64,000 bases of DNA from Zantedeschia hybrid cultivar (GCA_030544215.1 JARZZO010000003.1:20903879-20967878), one strand, 5' to 3'; positions 21,889 through 34,500 are shown, counted from the first letter of the stretch. The notes: generated by a model from the letters alone, not told the origin. Translations and numbers: made by a program.

Positions 21889-23427
21889 TGTTGGGATTCT
21901 CGGGTTTCTCCGGATCGCTCACGCAACGGAAAATAAAATATTAAAACAGCGATCCGTTCCCGTTTCGAAAAACAAAAATCTATTATCGGATAATCGAAGT
22001 TCTCACCGTGCGGATTCGAATCCGCAACCGTTCAGTTCTGTCGGTGCGACACCGCAAGCCGCGCAAGCGTCCGGCCTCTAGCGAACTCCACACGATCCTC
22101 CTCGCGACGGATATCCTCACGTTCCTCGTTCTTCGCAGCCCACGAAACCTCCGCCGGTCGCCGCAACACGCGGACGAATTCCCGTCGAACGGGATTCGGA
22201 GAAGCGGCGGAGCAGATCTGGATCTGTTTGGACGCCAGAGAGAGAGAGAAATAGAGGAGGGGCGGCTAGGGTTAGCAGCAACGTGGCCTGCTCAGCCCGT
22301 TCGCTATGTTTTATACTAACCGCGCGATTTTTCATAACAACCCCCGGTTTTTATAAAACCCACTTATTTATCTATCGCCTTGAGAATCATGTGCGTTTGA
22401 CCCTCTAGATCCAAGTACCAGCCCAGTTAATGGCCCAACAAACCCAGTGACTCCTCACTGGGTTTATTAATCAATTAATAACCCTTTATTAATTAATTAA
22501 TCAATCGAATTGATGTCGCACATCGAATTCGACCGGGCCTCCGATTACGTTGGGTGCCAAGCAACACCGCGTGAACCCGGAAGGTATTGAGGTTAAGTAA
22601 CCCACTCTTAGAACCTTTCCGCCGACAGTTACCACGTGGATATAATCTTTCATTCGTACAATGCTCTCGAGTCAACTCAGGGTATGGCAAGCTGTCAAAC
22701 CCTAACCGGTCGACTCACTTGGATTGGATGTCGCTGATAAATATCGGAAAAGTCCTTTCCCGATATTATCGTCCGCCCTGGCCAGGGACTTCCGCGCATC
22801 CTTCCTAGAGCATTCTCTCTCTAAGTACCGAGAGCGAATGATTGCTTATTGACACACAATTCCCTTCGACGGTATTCCGTTGTACCCAATCCTTGGCGTA
22901 TTAGAATCCCGTGGCTAGAGATTCGTAAACCAAGGTCAAAGCACAGAAGTCCACCGACATGGTGTCCTTGGTGTCTCAAGTCTGAGGACCATCCACGCAA
23001 CTACGACAATAGAATCAAGCTGGTTGACAGTGAGGTACAATACCATCCAGCGATTCATCCGGATCAGTTCAGTGAACTCATTCTCCAATGAGCACCTACA
23101 GATTCGCCTTAGTGTCTCCACACAAGTGACTTATGAGATCAGTCACCCTCATCATATGAGCAGGAGTAATCTGTACTAGTCTAACCAGATATCCAATGTC
23201 CTTCTCGGATATCCTCCGACTAGGAACGATTAAGAATATGTGTGTTTAAGTGATCAGTCTCATTAGTATGATCTCATCATAATCTGATCACTATAGCACA
23301 TATTCACGGACTTCATTATGAAACGATAATTAATGCGATTTACACATAATGAATAAAATGCCATTATATTAATAAATGAACGAGATTTACATAGTTAGAT
23401 TGGCTTGTAGGCCACCTAAATCTAACA
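21889..23427 (-). repeat. Copia B 5' LTR
   Basis: TGTTGGGATTC...TCTAACA (1539 bp), followed by TSD TATCC. On minus a TATAAAA box lies near 22307-22317, as in the D LTR. It is uninterrupted and is the reference for the split 3' LTR. Confidence 0.93.
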
Positions 23428-23432
23428 TATCC

Positions 23433-24563
23433 ATCATTAACTAACTCATCATCTACATAATCTTCTGGCATCTGAATAGGATTCTCTAATAGCTGAGGGA
23501 TCATAGAGCAAGAAAGACATTTAAATGCTAAATCCTAGAGGTATCTAGAATTTGTTTACCCTTAGATTTTCTAGATTTCCTAACCTGACTAACCTGTCTA
23601 GAACTAGACTCCCTATCCTGACCTAATGAGGACGAAGTAGAATGAAAATTATAGGATACAGGCGGAAATACAAGAGAATCCTCCCGAGGGGAGGGGCAGA
23701 ATAGATCTAGAAGAGAATCTTGAAGGAAAGACCCGCGTGATGGGGTACAATCGGACAAGTAGGAAGATTTCTCAATGAGGATCTGAGAGAAATTTGTTGC
23801 CAAATTGGCATTTTTTTTTGGAGAAAAGATGAATTAATCATAAAACAAGAATGAAGGTGAATGTGAGGAGAATGAGATGGAGGAAGTGGCACCAAGGCCA
23901 AAGGATTGGGGGGATCATACAATAGTATGTCCCAGATTAAATCATAAATCCTCTCTAGATCGAGAGGAGGTTGAGGGATAAAGTCCCGTAGGGACAAGGT
24001 GATCATGATGGGCGGAGCCCGTGGAATATCTTCAGTGATGACCCGCAACCAGGTCACGGTCAGAAGCAGAGTGTGGAATAAGGTATGGAGTGTGAAAATG
24101 TGAGAGGGATATGTCCCCCTCCAAAGAAGATCCGTGGTATAACCAGCTTCATAGGGGTCATCTAGCTCCCCTTCATATATTTCCTCAGACAGCAGAATTC
24201 TTTTGTCAACATGGCACCAGGCCCTTCAATCAGTTCATCTATTTGTGGCGGCCACTTCGGCTCTGAAAGATCAAGAAATAGTCTATTCCATACAATATAC
24301 CGATCCCTTAAGTCGAACCATCTGTACCATTCACACTCAGGGTCTTGAAACTTCTTCCTTTTCATTGGCCGCAGAGCCTCCAATGACTGGTACGTTAGCA
24401 ATTCTGAACAATGTCTGGCCAGGTCTCTTCCATATATGTCATGGAGATCAAAATAGGAAGTAATGACCACTGTGTTATCATGACTGATTACGGGCCCTTT
24501 GATGAAATGTGTGTATAAGGTCCATGTTAAGGGATCCCGACCTTCTTTGCATGGTGTAGACAT
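23433..24563 (-). pseudogene. Uncharacterised Tat segment between protease and RT
   Basis: Several overlapping frames read one degraded coding stretch: 24563-24162 (133 codons, with CEWYRWFDLRDRYIVWNRL and EGPGAMLTKEFCC), then 24057-23707 and 23803-23528 in other frames, then 23527-23433, which rejoins the linker at 6050. Frameshifts near 24165 and 23800 and a stop near 23530 break it. I do not recognise a domain. The 24563-24162 part is rich in Trp and charged residues and looks like a folded domain rather than spacer. In Ogre-type relatives the protease-RT interval can hold an intron, and I could not define one here. No gene is seen at 24564-24698. Confidence 0.55.
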
Positions 24564-24698
24564 TGTCTCCTATATCTTCTGGTCGTCTTCATTTTCTTCT
24601 TGCTAAATAATGTCGTGCCTCACTTTTGTCGGCCTATAGCCCAGGCCATTTCTAGGTATCCTTCGGTTATCCTTGAGGGGTGTGGTTCTTCCTTGTAA

Positions 24699-25487
24699 TT
24701 ACGTGCCTAGACCCTTTCCAGGCTGATAACCACCCTTCATCATTATTTTCCATCCAGGGGTACTCATGCACTTCCCCCGCTTTATGGCATCCAGTGGATA
24801 AGGAGTAAGAGTGGCGGCCTTTAAAGGATCAGCCACCGGACGGTAGACCTGTAATACAGACAGAAAAAGTTGTCGGCCAGGTGAAGCAGTTGGCTTGATA
24901 TTCAAGGAGTGAGCAGTAGCAAGGATCGGCATGCTCGTAACTTTAATGATTCGTCCTTTGTAGGGAAATTGGAGGCACTGATGATTCGTAGAGGGAATCG
25001 CCTCAAGGGTTTTAATATAAGGACGACTTAAAATAGCATTCAAGGAAGGCTCGATTTCCAAAATGTGAAATTCGACCTCGGCATAACATATTCGGCCTAA
25101 CTTTACTTTTAAATAAACCATTCCTAGAGGGAAACGGGTGGAGTTATCATAAGCTGTTACAGAGATAGGGCTAGGAAGCCATTTTTCTTTGGGTACACCA
25201 CACAATTCAAGGGTCTTCGGAGGCAGGACATTATTTGAAGCCCCTATGTCGACCAGACATGCATCTACGGCCTTCTTGCAGATATTAACCGTAATACTCA
25301 GAGCCATGTTCTTGGCTACTGGTGGTGCTAGTTCCGAGGCATGAAATAAGATAGAGGGTTGATCCTCCTGAGGAACTAGTAGTGCGGCGATCTTCTCTAC
25401 CGGCATGTCTTCGTTGACTATTACTTTTTGTAGATACTCCATCAGAGCATCATGATGGGTCTTCGATCTTTTGATTAACTCAAGCAC
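24699..25487 (-). pseudogene. Tat aspartic protease with G-patch-like tail
   Basis: This 262-codon frame has a retroviral-type aspartic protease: KKAVDACLVDIGASNNVLP near residues 95-115, where the active-site DTG/DSG reads DIG, and a second β-rich half ending IEPSLNAILSRPYIK. The tail GWKIMMKGGYQPGKGLGT resembles a G-patch, often seen after Tat proteases. The enzyme would cut the Gag-Pol polyprotein. DIG in place of DTG may or may not be active. The frame continues upstream into gag across one TAA (25515-25517), so gag and pro were probably one ORF. Confidence 0.8.
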
Positions 25488-25514
25488 AGAGATTCGTGTC
25501 GGTGTTCTATCAAG

Positions 25515-26288
25515 TTACTTCAGCAAGTCGTATTTAGTGCCTGATGCACTCTCATCATTATGTGCTTCCTCCGGCGGCTGTGATGGACCGTCTCTGACTG
25601 TTGATTGAGGAAAGACCTTATTAAAGATCCTCCCACTCTGGAGTGCATGTTCTTCAGTTGTGGAAGGTCCGGACGACAGCTTGAGCACCATAGGGTTAGT
25701 GGATGATGTGGATGGTGTGGAGGGTTGGTATGCGGGTGATGGTGTGGGGTTAGTGGGCGATGGCATGGTACGGATGAGAGGCTTAGATGGTTGGATGGTG
25801 GAAGGGTAATTGGTCGGTGCGGATGAAGTGGGGAATGGTACGCGGAGTAATGGTTTAGATGGTTGTATGGTATTTGGGTAAGTGGTGGTGGTAGTAGGTG
25901 ATGTGGGAAACGGTATGTGGAGTAATAGTCCGGATGGCATGAGGGGTGCGTAATTAGCTTGCGGGGGGTTGTTTGATGGAGGCGTGGTGGCGTGGGGGGT
26001 AATGGGTTTAAGGAAAGTGGGCGGTGGTGATGGGTTAATGGGTGTGGGTAAACAGTATGCAGGTGTTGGTACTAGTGTGATGGTAACGGGTTGTGGTTTA
26101 GGTACATGGAGGGTGCGGCGTGGTGGTTGCTCAATGGTGCTTGGAGTGTGACCCGTTGAATAAATAGAGGAAGAGTCCTCTATCTTCCACTGTTGCCCTC
26201 GGTTAGCTTCAGACCGGCTATTTGTTAAAATGGGGGCAACTTGATTCTGGTTCTGGTGCTCCGGGAGTGGATTCTGCACTATTCCCAT
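25515..26288 (-). pseudogene. Tat gag C-terminal proline/threonine-rich region
   Basis: This 257-codon frame is of low complexity: PSPPPTFLKP, SPTTTTTYP and two tandem-like copies of TIQPSKPLxR...PFPTS. There is no folded domain. It joins the protease frame through ...KYDLLK* followed by LDRTPTRIS, so the TAA is the only break. It is probably a flexible linker between the gag zinc knuckle and protease. The + strand here is GGT-rich and its ORFs are shadows. Confidence 0.7.
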
Positions 26289-26299
26289 GTTTGGCGGTG

Positions 26300-27995
26300 C
26301 CGCTGCCTGCGCCCGCGCTCTTGGTTGTTGCTACTACTGTTGTTGTTGTTGTGGTCTTCTCGTCTTCAAGGAGGATATATACTTCTTCATTTCTTCTCAA
26401 TCAATGCCTCCCTGCTCGTTAAGATCATGAATATAATCTCGGAATTTGAAGCAGGTATCTATGGTGTGTCCAGGTTGTCGGTGGAAATAACAATACTTAG
26501 AAGTGTCGGCATTTTGGGGTCAAACTATTTTTTCTCTTGGCAAAACCAAGGCATTGGTTGCCATTAAAGCACTGAAGATATCTGACAAGGATTCTGGAAG
26601 GACTAGATATTCTGCCCTTTTCGGGCCTAGAGGCTTCCTCTGCTGGTTATAATCAGCAGGAGGAGGTACATTGTGGTACGCCAACGGTGCACGCGGCTGG
26701 TATTGCTGCTGTTGTGGAGGTTGATACTGTAATTGCCGTTGTGGCTGCTGCTGTGGCTGCTATTGTGGTTGCTGGTTCGGCTGCTGAGGCCGCTGGTACT
26801 AAGGCTGCTGATACTGTGGGTTCGGCTGTTGCTGTCTGTAACCCTGCTGGTTTGGCTGCTGCGTCTGCTGGTACTATGGTTGCGGATTCCTCACGAATTG
26901 GAGCTGATTGTTATTCATGGTACTAATCTGCTCATAGGAGAACGTACCCTCAGTAGTTGGACCCATGCTAGGAGAATTTGGCACGGCTGGCTTCCGAGGT
27001 GGAGGCCTACTAGGTCGGTGAGGATCAAAGATACTAGAGAATGTAACGTCCTTGAAAGCGTTCTGGCAATACCGTGCTCTTTCATAAAGCTCTGCCATAC
27101 TGGTCAAGTTATTCAGGGCGATGACTAACTTAAACTGAGGTGTAGCATTGGAAATCAACATCTTTACTTACTCTGACACAGACAGATGATCTTTCACTTT
27201 TTCTGCCATGCCCCTCCATCTATCAGCAAAATTGACGAATTCCTCGTCGGGCTTCATTTTTTCTACTATCAAATCAGTAATGGATAAGAGGGGGTAACTC
27301 TATCCTGGTATCGTTGAATAAACTTTTGTGATACGATACCATAGTCCTCTACTTCAGATGGCTCTAAAGAAAAGAACCATTCGAGGGCTGGTCTCTCCAA
27401 GGATTTCTTGAACAAAAATGCTAACGACCTCTTGTCGTTCTGCCAAAAAGATGACTCATACATGAACTCCTTCAAATGAGTAAAGGGGTTACCAGTACCG
27501 TTGTATTTTCGGTACACTGGGATTTCGGAGGGCGGCAAATGGAACACGGGCAGACTTGGCAGGTTAATCTCTGGTGCAGCTTTAACTCCCATCATTTTCA
27601 GAAAATTATTGAATTGTTCATCCATAAGCTCCATCTTTGCAAGCAGTGCTTGAGTCGTCGGATCGACTGGAGGAGGGGGAGGTGGAGGTACATGATAGAC
27701 CTATTGCCTAGAGTATGTAGGGCATGGGGGACAATAAGGTTGAGGTCCGGCAGAGCTTCTGCCATGCCCGAGGGCTTTTTGGTAAGTAAGCTTCAGTGGC
27801 ATGACCGGTTGCCTCGAGGAGGACAATTGTGGCCTAGCTGGCCGAGAAGTTGAAACCTGGAGGCCTTCCATGGCTTGGTAAATGAATAAAGCATGATGGG
27901 GAGGTGGTTGAGGAATAATAGGAGGAGCCGCAGGATTTGGCTTCGCAGATTGCATGGGCGTCTTCCCCTTCAAAATAGACTAGATTGCCTCGAAC
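26300..27995 (-). pseudogene. Tat gag (capsid region, Q-rich stretch, zinc knuckle), amino end missing
   Basis: Read on minus from 27995: a Pro-rich start (PPIIPQPPPHH), then at 27634-27269 the gag capsid-like domain (LPVFHLPPSEIPVYRKYNGTG..., RPALEWFFSL) and at 27161-26874 its continuation (MAELYERARYCQ, FSSIFDPHRPSRPPP). About 26900-26690 is glutamine/proline-rich, with QQP and PQQ units from GCTGCT-like triplets. A zinc knuckle of the C-X2-H-X4-H-X4-C form (CYFHRQPGHTIDTC) lies at 26451-26492. Stops and frameshifts occur between these pieces. The start is cut off at 27995, where a truncated copia C LTR begins. Gag would form the particle and bind RNA. Confidence 0.8.
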
Positions 27996-28002
27996 TGTCG
28001 AG

Positions 28003-29488
28003 GATCCGATCCTAAAACGCAGCGGAATATAATTTTTCGGGACCGGATCTGTCCCGTTTCGGTCATTAAAATAAAATCGGTGTAAATCGATTTACCTTGC
28101 GTAGATTCGAATCCGCGTCCGTTTTCCGGTTCCATCGGAGCGATGCCGCAGGTCGCGCAAATGCCCGACCTCTAGTGATATCCACGCGGTTCTCCTCGCG
28201 ATGGATCGTCCTCGCTTCCTCGCTCACTGCGGCGCTCGTAGATCCCGTCTGACTATGCGTAATCCACCGCGACATGTGGATTCGGAATCCCCGTCGAACG
28301 GAAGGTGGAGCAGTTGGGAACCGCACGCCCAGAGGAGAGAGAAAGTGGGGAAGAACGAATGACGGCTAGGTCAGGGTTGCTGGCCCCGGACGTAGAATAC
28401 GTTCTTTTATAAAAAGTCAGTTTGCGGTTTTTCATAAAAACCCAGACTTATCCGAAATCCTGTCGGATAATCCATCGACTTGAAACCATTTACGTGTGAC
28501 CCTCTAGGCCCAAATACCAGTCCAGTTAACAGCCCATTAAGTCCAGTAACCCTTTACTGACCCACTAAATTAATTAATATCCTTATATTCAATTAATTAG
28601 CCAAATTTAATGTCCCACAATAAATTCGGACGGACTGTCGATCACGTTGGATGCCAAGCAACATCGCGTGATACTGGATGGCACTGGGGTTATCGCAACC
28701 CTCTATTGGAACCTTTCTGTCATCAGTTAGCGCGCGGATATAATCCTTCATCCGTGCAATGTTCCCGAATTGACCTAGGGTATGGTTTACTGTTAAACCC
28801 TATTTGGTCAATTCAGTTGAATCAGATGCTGCTAATCTGAATCCGATAACTCCTTATCGATTACAGAGTCCGTCCTGGCCAGGGACCTTAAGCGCATCAA
28901 TCCCGGAACATTCTCTCTCAAACAACCGAAAGCGGATGATCCCGTATTGAACACACAATTACCTTCTAGGGCATTTCCCTGAACCCGATCGCTTGACTTA
29001 TTGATAGCCCAACAAGATATCTTTGGAGTCTCAGGTCCAAGGATCATCCACGCAACCGTAACAAATGAATCTAGCTGGTTAACAGTGAGGTGATTACCAT
29101 CCAACGATTCATAGTCAGATCAGTTCAGTGAACTCATTCACCAATGAGCACCTATAGGTTCAGCATAGTGTCTCCACACAAGTGACTTATGGGATCAGTC
29201 ACCCTCATCATATGAGCTGAAGTAGCCTATACTAGTCTCTCCGGTTGTTCGATGTCCTATCTCAAACATCCTATGACTAGGAACAATTAAGAACATGTGT
29301 TTATAAGTCTTTGGTCCCGTAATTATGATCTCATCATAATCCGAAGATTGTTGCACATGTTCATGGACTTCATCGTGATACGATAAACACAGATCGAATT
29401 AATTACACACAATGAATTATTGCCATTTATTAATAATCTGAATAAGTACATAGTATCGGATTGGCTTTGAGACCATCTAATACTAACA
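28003..29488 (-). repeat. Copia C 3' LTR, outer end truncated
   Basis: From GGATCCGATCC onward it follows the 5' LTR at 57355, but the terminal TGTTGGGATCGCTG... is missing and Tat sequence (...CGAACTGTCGA) stands instead. The inner end ...TACTAACA is followed by the polypurine tract ATCTCCCACTTGG on + (29489-29501). Confidence 0.88.
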
Positions 29489-30036
29489 ATCTCCCACTTG
29501 GACTAAAGCCAATCACTTTTATACAAAATACCCATATTCTCTAAGTGACGCTTAAAAACATTTTGAGACAAAGGCTTTGTAAGTGGACCTACTATGTTGT
29601 CGGCTGAGGGAACTCTTTCCCCCACGACATCTCCTCGAGCTATAATCTCTCTGATCAAATGAAAGCGCCGCAGAATGTGCTTCGACTTCTAATGAGACCT
29701 CGGCTCTTTCGCTTGAGCAATCGCCCCATTCTTGTCACACAGCAGTGGGACGGGACCAGATATGCTTTCCACGACACCAAGATCGCCGATGAATTTCTTC
29801 ATCCATATAGCTTCCTTGGCAGCTTCAACAGTAGCAATATACTCGGCTTCCGTTGTCGAATCGGGAATGGTTTCCTGCTTGGAACTTTTCCAGCTCACTG
29901 CTCCCCCGTTGAGTGTGAAAACAAAACTTGATGTTGACTTGTTGTCGTCAGGATCAGACTGAAAACTCGAGTAAGTGTATCCTTCCAGCTTTAAGTCTCC
30001 TCCTCCATAGACTAGAAATAGATCCTTAGTCCTTCT
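29489..30036 (-). pseudogene. Copia C RNase H and pol end
   Basis: On minus it continues the C pol frame that leaves off at 39396, once D and one CTTCT copy are removed. RNase H motifs are SWKSSKQETIPDSTTEAEYIA and PVPLLCDKNGAIAQAKEPRSH, followed by a stop (a Gln codon turned TAA, near 29692) and then ...KSKHILRRFHLIREI in the same frame. The pol end ...KSDWL lies just before the polypurine tract. A TATSS-type change in the GFTDSS region is visible (GYTYSS). Confidence 0.85.
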
Positions 30037-31577
30037 TGTTGGGATTTCTCGGTTTCTCCGGATCGCTCACGCAGCGGAAAACAAAAAATATTTACAGCGA
30101 TCCGTTTCCCGTTTCGAAGAACTAAAATACGATAATCGGATTATCGAAGTTCTCACCGTGTGCGGATTCGAATCCGCAGCCGTTCGGTTCCGTCGGTGCG
30201 AAACCGCAAGCCGCGCAAGCGCCCGGCCTCTAGCGAAGTCCACGCGATCCTCCCCGCAACGGATATCCTCGAGTTCGTCGTTCTTCGCAGCCCGCGAAGC
30301 CTCCGCTGGTCGCCGCAGTGCGCGGACGATTTCCCGTCGAACGGGATTCGGAGAAGCGGCGGAGCAGATCTGGATCTGCCTGGACTCCAGAGGAAGACAG
30401 AAACTGAGGAGGGGCGGCTAGGGTAAGCAGCAGCTTCGCCTGCTCAGCCCGTTCGCTATGTTTTATACTAACCGCACGGTTTTTCACAAAAACCCCCGGT
30501 TTGTATAAAACCCACTTATTTATCCATCGCCTTGAGAATCATTTGCGTGTGACCCTCTAGGCCCAAGTACCAGTCCAGTTAATGGCCCAGTAAGCCCAGT
30601 GACTCCTCACTGGCTTTATTAGTTAATTAATAACCCTTTATTAATCAATTAATCATTCGAATTGATGTCGCACATCAAATTCGAGCGGGCCTTCGATCAC
30701 GTTGGGTGCCAAGCAACACCGCGTGAACCCGGAAGGTATTTGGGTTAAGTAACCCACTCTTGGAACCTTTCCGTCGACAGTTACCACGTGGATATAATCC
30801 TTCATTCGTACAATGCTCTCGAGTCAACTCAGGGTATGGCGAGCTGTCAAACCCTAACCGGTCGACTCACTTGGATTGGATGTCGCTGATGAATATCGGA
30901 AAACTCCTTTCCCGATATTATCGTCCGCCCTGGCCAGGGACTTCCGCGCATCCTTCCTAGAGCATTCTCTCTCTAAGTACCGAGAGCGAATGATTCCTTA
31001 TTGACACACAATTCCCTTCGACGGTATTCCGCTGCACCCAATCCTTGGCGTATTAGAATCCCGTGGCTAGAGATTCGTAGACCAAGGTCAAAGTACAGAA
31101 GTCCACCGCCAAGGTGTCCTTGGTGTCTCAGGTCCGAGGACCATCCACACAACTGCGACAATAGAATCAAGCTGGTTGACAGTGAGGTACAATACCATCC
31201 AGCGATTCAGTCGGATCAGTTCAGTGAACTCATTCTCCAATGAGCACCTACAGATTCGCCTTAGTGTCTCCACACAAGTGACTTATGAGACCAGTCACCC
31301 TCATCATATGAGTAGGAGTAATATGTACTAGTCTAACCGGATATCCGATGTCCTTCTCGGATATCCTCCGACTAGGAACGATTAAGAATATGTGTGTTTA
31401 AGTGATCAGTCTCATTAGTATGATCTCATCATAATCTGATCACCATAGCACATATTCACGGACTTCATTATGAAACGATAATTAACGCGATTTACACATA
31501 ATGAATATTATGCCATTTTATTAATAATGAACGATATTTACATTGTTAGATTGGCTTGTAGGCCGCCTAAACTAACA
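30037..31577 (-). repeat. Copia D 3' LTR
   Basis: TGTTGGGATTTCTCGG...AACTAACA, followed by the polypurine tract (ATCTCCCACTTGG on +). Same family as the B LTRs. The short ORFs at 30158-30426 and 31001-31273 recur in all copies of this LTR and are not genes. Confidence 0.95.
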
Positions 31578-31591
31578 ATCTCCCACTTGGA

Positions 31592-34500
31592 CTAAAGCCA
31601 ATCACCTTTATACAATAAGCCCATAGACTCTAGGTGACACTCAAACACAATTTGAGCCAACGGCTTTGTCAGTGGATCTGCTACATTGTCGACAAATGGA
31701 ACTCTTTCCACTACTACATCTCCTCTGGATATAATCTCTCTGATAAGGTGAAAGCGCCTCAGAATATGCTTCGATTTCTGATGAGACCGCGGCTCTTTCG
31801 CTTGCGCAATCGCTCCATTGTTGTCGCACAACAGTGGAACAGGCTCAGAGATGCTGGGAACTACGCCGAGGTCGGTGATGAATTTCTTCAACCACACTGC
31901 TTCCTTGGCGGCTTCAGCTGCAGCGATGTACTCAGCTTCAGTCGTCGAATCTGCAGTGGTTACTTGCTTGGAACTCTTCCAACACACTGCCCCTCCGTTC
32001 AAAGTAAACACGAATCCAGATGTAGACTTGCTATCATCTGGATCTGTCTGGAAACTCGAGTCAGTAAAACCTCGCAGTTTCAAGTCACCTCCTCCATAGA
32101 CAAGAAACATATCCTTAGTTCTTCTCAAGTACTTAAGGATGCATTTCACTGCCTTCCAGTGCTCTTCACCTGGATCAGCCAGAAATCTGCTCGTAACACT
32201 TAGAGCAAATGCAACATCAGGCCGTGTACATAGCATGGCATATATGATAGATCCTATGGCAGAGGCATAGGGTATTCTATCCATGAATGCCTTCTCATTA
32301 GGAGTCTTAGGAGACTGCTCCTTTGAGAGATTAATTCCATGTCTCATCAGTATGAAACCTCTCTTGGAATTTTCCATGCCAAATCTTTTGACTATAGTAT
32401 CTATGTACAAGGATTGGGTCATTCCAAGCATCCTCTTTGATCTATCTCTATAGATCCGTATTCCCAATACGTAGGATGCTTCTCCCAAATCCTTCATGGA
32501 GAAGTTTTTCGATAGCCAGACCTTTACTGATGACATCATAGCTACATCATTCCCAATGAGTAGTATGTCATCAACGTAAAGAACTAGAAAAGTGACTGCA
32601 CTCCCACTGGTCTTCTTGTACACACAAGGCTCATCTTCATTCTTAATGAAGTCATAAGACTTGACAGCCTCGTCAAATCTTATGTTCCAGCTCCGGGAAG
32701 CTTGCTTCAGTCCATAAATGGACCTCTGAAGCTTGCACACTTTATCTGGAGATTCTTTGGATGTGAAACCTTCTGGTTGTATCATATACACCTCTTCCTC
32801 AAGGTTACCATTGAGGAAGGCAGTCTTCACATCCATCTGCCAGATTTCATAATCAAAATGTGTAGCAATGGCGAGCAGAACTCTGATCGACTTTATCATG
32901 GCAATTGGTGAGAAAGTCTCGTCATAGTCAATTCCTTGCCTTTGACGATATCCCTTTGCCACCAACCATGCCTTATAAGTGTCGATCCGTCCATCAGCAC
33001 CGATCTTTCTCTTAAAGATCCACTTGCAACCGATGGGTACAATACCCTCGGGCAAGTCCTCCAAGTTCCAAACTTGGTTGGTGTACATGGACTGGATTTC
33101 TGAGTTCATGGCTTCTCGCCATTTCCCGGCTTCTGGGCCTTCTATAGCCTCCTGGTAGGTTTTCGGATCATCATCCCCATTATATTGTACCTTAGACTCA
33201 CCTTCAGCGATATGTCCCACATATCGTTCGGGTATTCTAGGTACTCTACCAGATCTACGAGGCTCATCTGTGTGTACCTGAACAGGTTCAGGAACTGATA
33301 TCTCATCTGATGATAATGCAGCTGTTTAGGGATCGGGAACTTCTTCCAGTACTATTTTACTCCCACTGTCCTCCTGGATAAGGTATTCCTCTTCCAGGAA
33401 TATAGCTTTCCTGGCGATAAACACCTTTTGTTCACCAGGATGGTAAAAGTAGTATCCAAAGGTTTCCTTTGGATATCCCACAAACTTGCATTTATCAGTT
33501 CGTGATTCCAGCTTGTCTGGATCATGCCTCTTTACATGAGCAGGATAACCCCAGACTTTAACATGTTTAAATTCTGGTTTCCTGCCTTTCCATATCTCAT
33601 ATGGAGTAGAGGCCACAGACTTGCTGGGTACTCTGTTCAGTAGGTATGCTGCTGACTCTAGAGCATACCCCCAGAGGGACACTAGTAATCCCGAAAAGCT
33701 CATCATGGATCGCACCATGTCCAACAAGGTGCGGTTCCTCCTTTATGATACACCATTCATCTGTGTTGTATATGGAGGGGTCAGCTGAGAAAGGATACCA
33801 TTATCCTTTAAGAATTGTGTGAAATTAGTACTCAAGTATTCTCCTCCTCGATCTGATCGAAGAGCTTTAATACTCTTTCCTAACTGCTTCTCCACCTCAT
33901 TCCTGAACTCCTTGAACTTCTCAAATGCTTCCGACTTGTACTTCATTAAGTACACATAGCCGAATCTTGAGAAGTCATCGATGAACGTAATGAAGTAAGA
34001 AAAGCCACCTTTGGCTTGGGTAGACATTGGGCCACATACATCTGAATGTATTAGTTCCAAAATGTTTTTGGCACGTTCTCCATGTCCACTAAATGGAGAT
34101 TTTGCCATCTTTCCCATAAGGCAGGATTCGCATGTTGCAAACGATTCATAATCGAATGCTGTTAAGTAACCATGCTTGTGCAACTTTTGCAACCTGCTTT
34201 CGCCAATGTGCCCAAGTCTACAATGCCACATGTAGGCCTGGTTCACACAATTCTTGCTCTTCTTAAGAGCATTATCAATCTGAAGATTGTAATAAGAAAC
34301 ATCTAATAGATATAGACCGTTGACTAAAGATGCCGAAGCTATTGATTTATTACCATAATAAATCGTACAACTTCTATTCTCAATAGTCAACCTATATCCA
34401 ATCTTGTCCAAACAAGATATTGATATGATGTTCTTTATTATGCTTGGAACATAATAACAATCTTCCAATAATAAGGTGTCTCCCGATGGAAGCCTGAGGT

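Larger units (their letters stand above)
6056..23427 (-). mobile_element. Ty1/copia element B (minus), nested in Tat, internally deleted
   Basis: Bounded by LTRs that read TGTTGGGATT...TAACA on +, with perfect TSDs TATCC at 6051-6055 and 23428-23432. The 3' LTR is 6056-7161 plus 16703-17134, split by copia element 1. The interior is 17135-21888 and the 5' LTR 21889-23427. RT and RNase H lie after integrase on minus, the Ty1/copia order. Compared with its relative D, a deletion of about 1.4 kb joins integrase (near 19470) directly to the leader. It removes gag, protease, part of integrase and the first two leader hairpins, so B cannot be autonomous. Confidence 0.93.
2595..27995 (-). mobile_element. 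Tat-lineage Ty3/gypsy retrotransposon, interrupted by copia B and truncated at its gag end
   Basis: Read on minus, the order is gag (27995-26300), proline-rich gag tail, protease, an uncharacterised segment, RT, RNase H, a second RNase H, then integrase (to 2595). Integrase after RNase H marks Ty3/gypsy. The second, downstream RNase H with an intact acidic set is the known hallmark of the Tat lineage (Tat, Retand, Ogre relatives). Copia B (6056-23427) splits the segment before RT, and the frame rejoins exactly if B and one TATCC copy are removed. The gag end is cut at 27995 against a truncated copia C LTR. Neither Tat LTR is identified. All ORFs carry stops or frameshifts. Confidence 0.85.

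Noticed and set aside
22849..23121. Repeated ORFs of 60-80 codons in the B, C and D LTRs (also 31001-31273, 38814-39086)
   Set aside because: Both-strand frames in the LTR that recur with every LTR copy. They contain no motif and are not preceded by promoter or splice signals of a gene.
26687..27128. Ala/Val- or Leu/Trp-rich plus-strand ORFs
   Set aside because: Antisense shadows of the glutamine-rich triplet tract in Tat gag.
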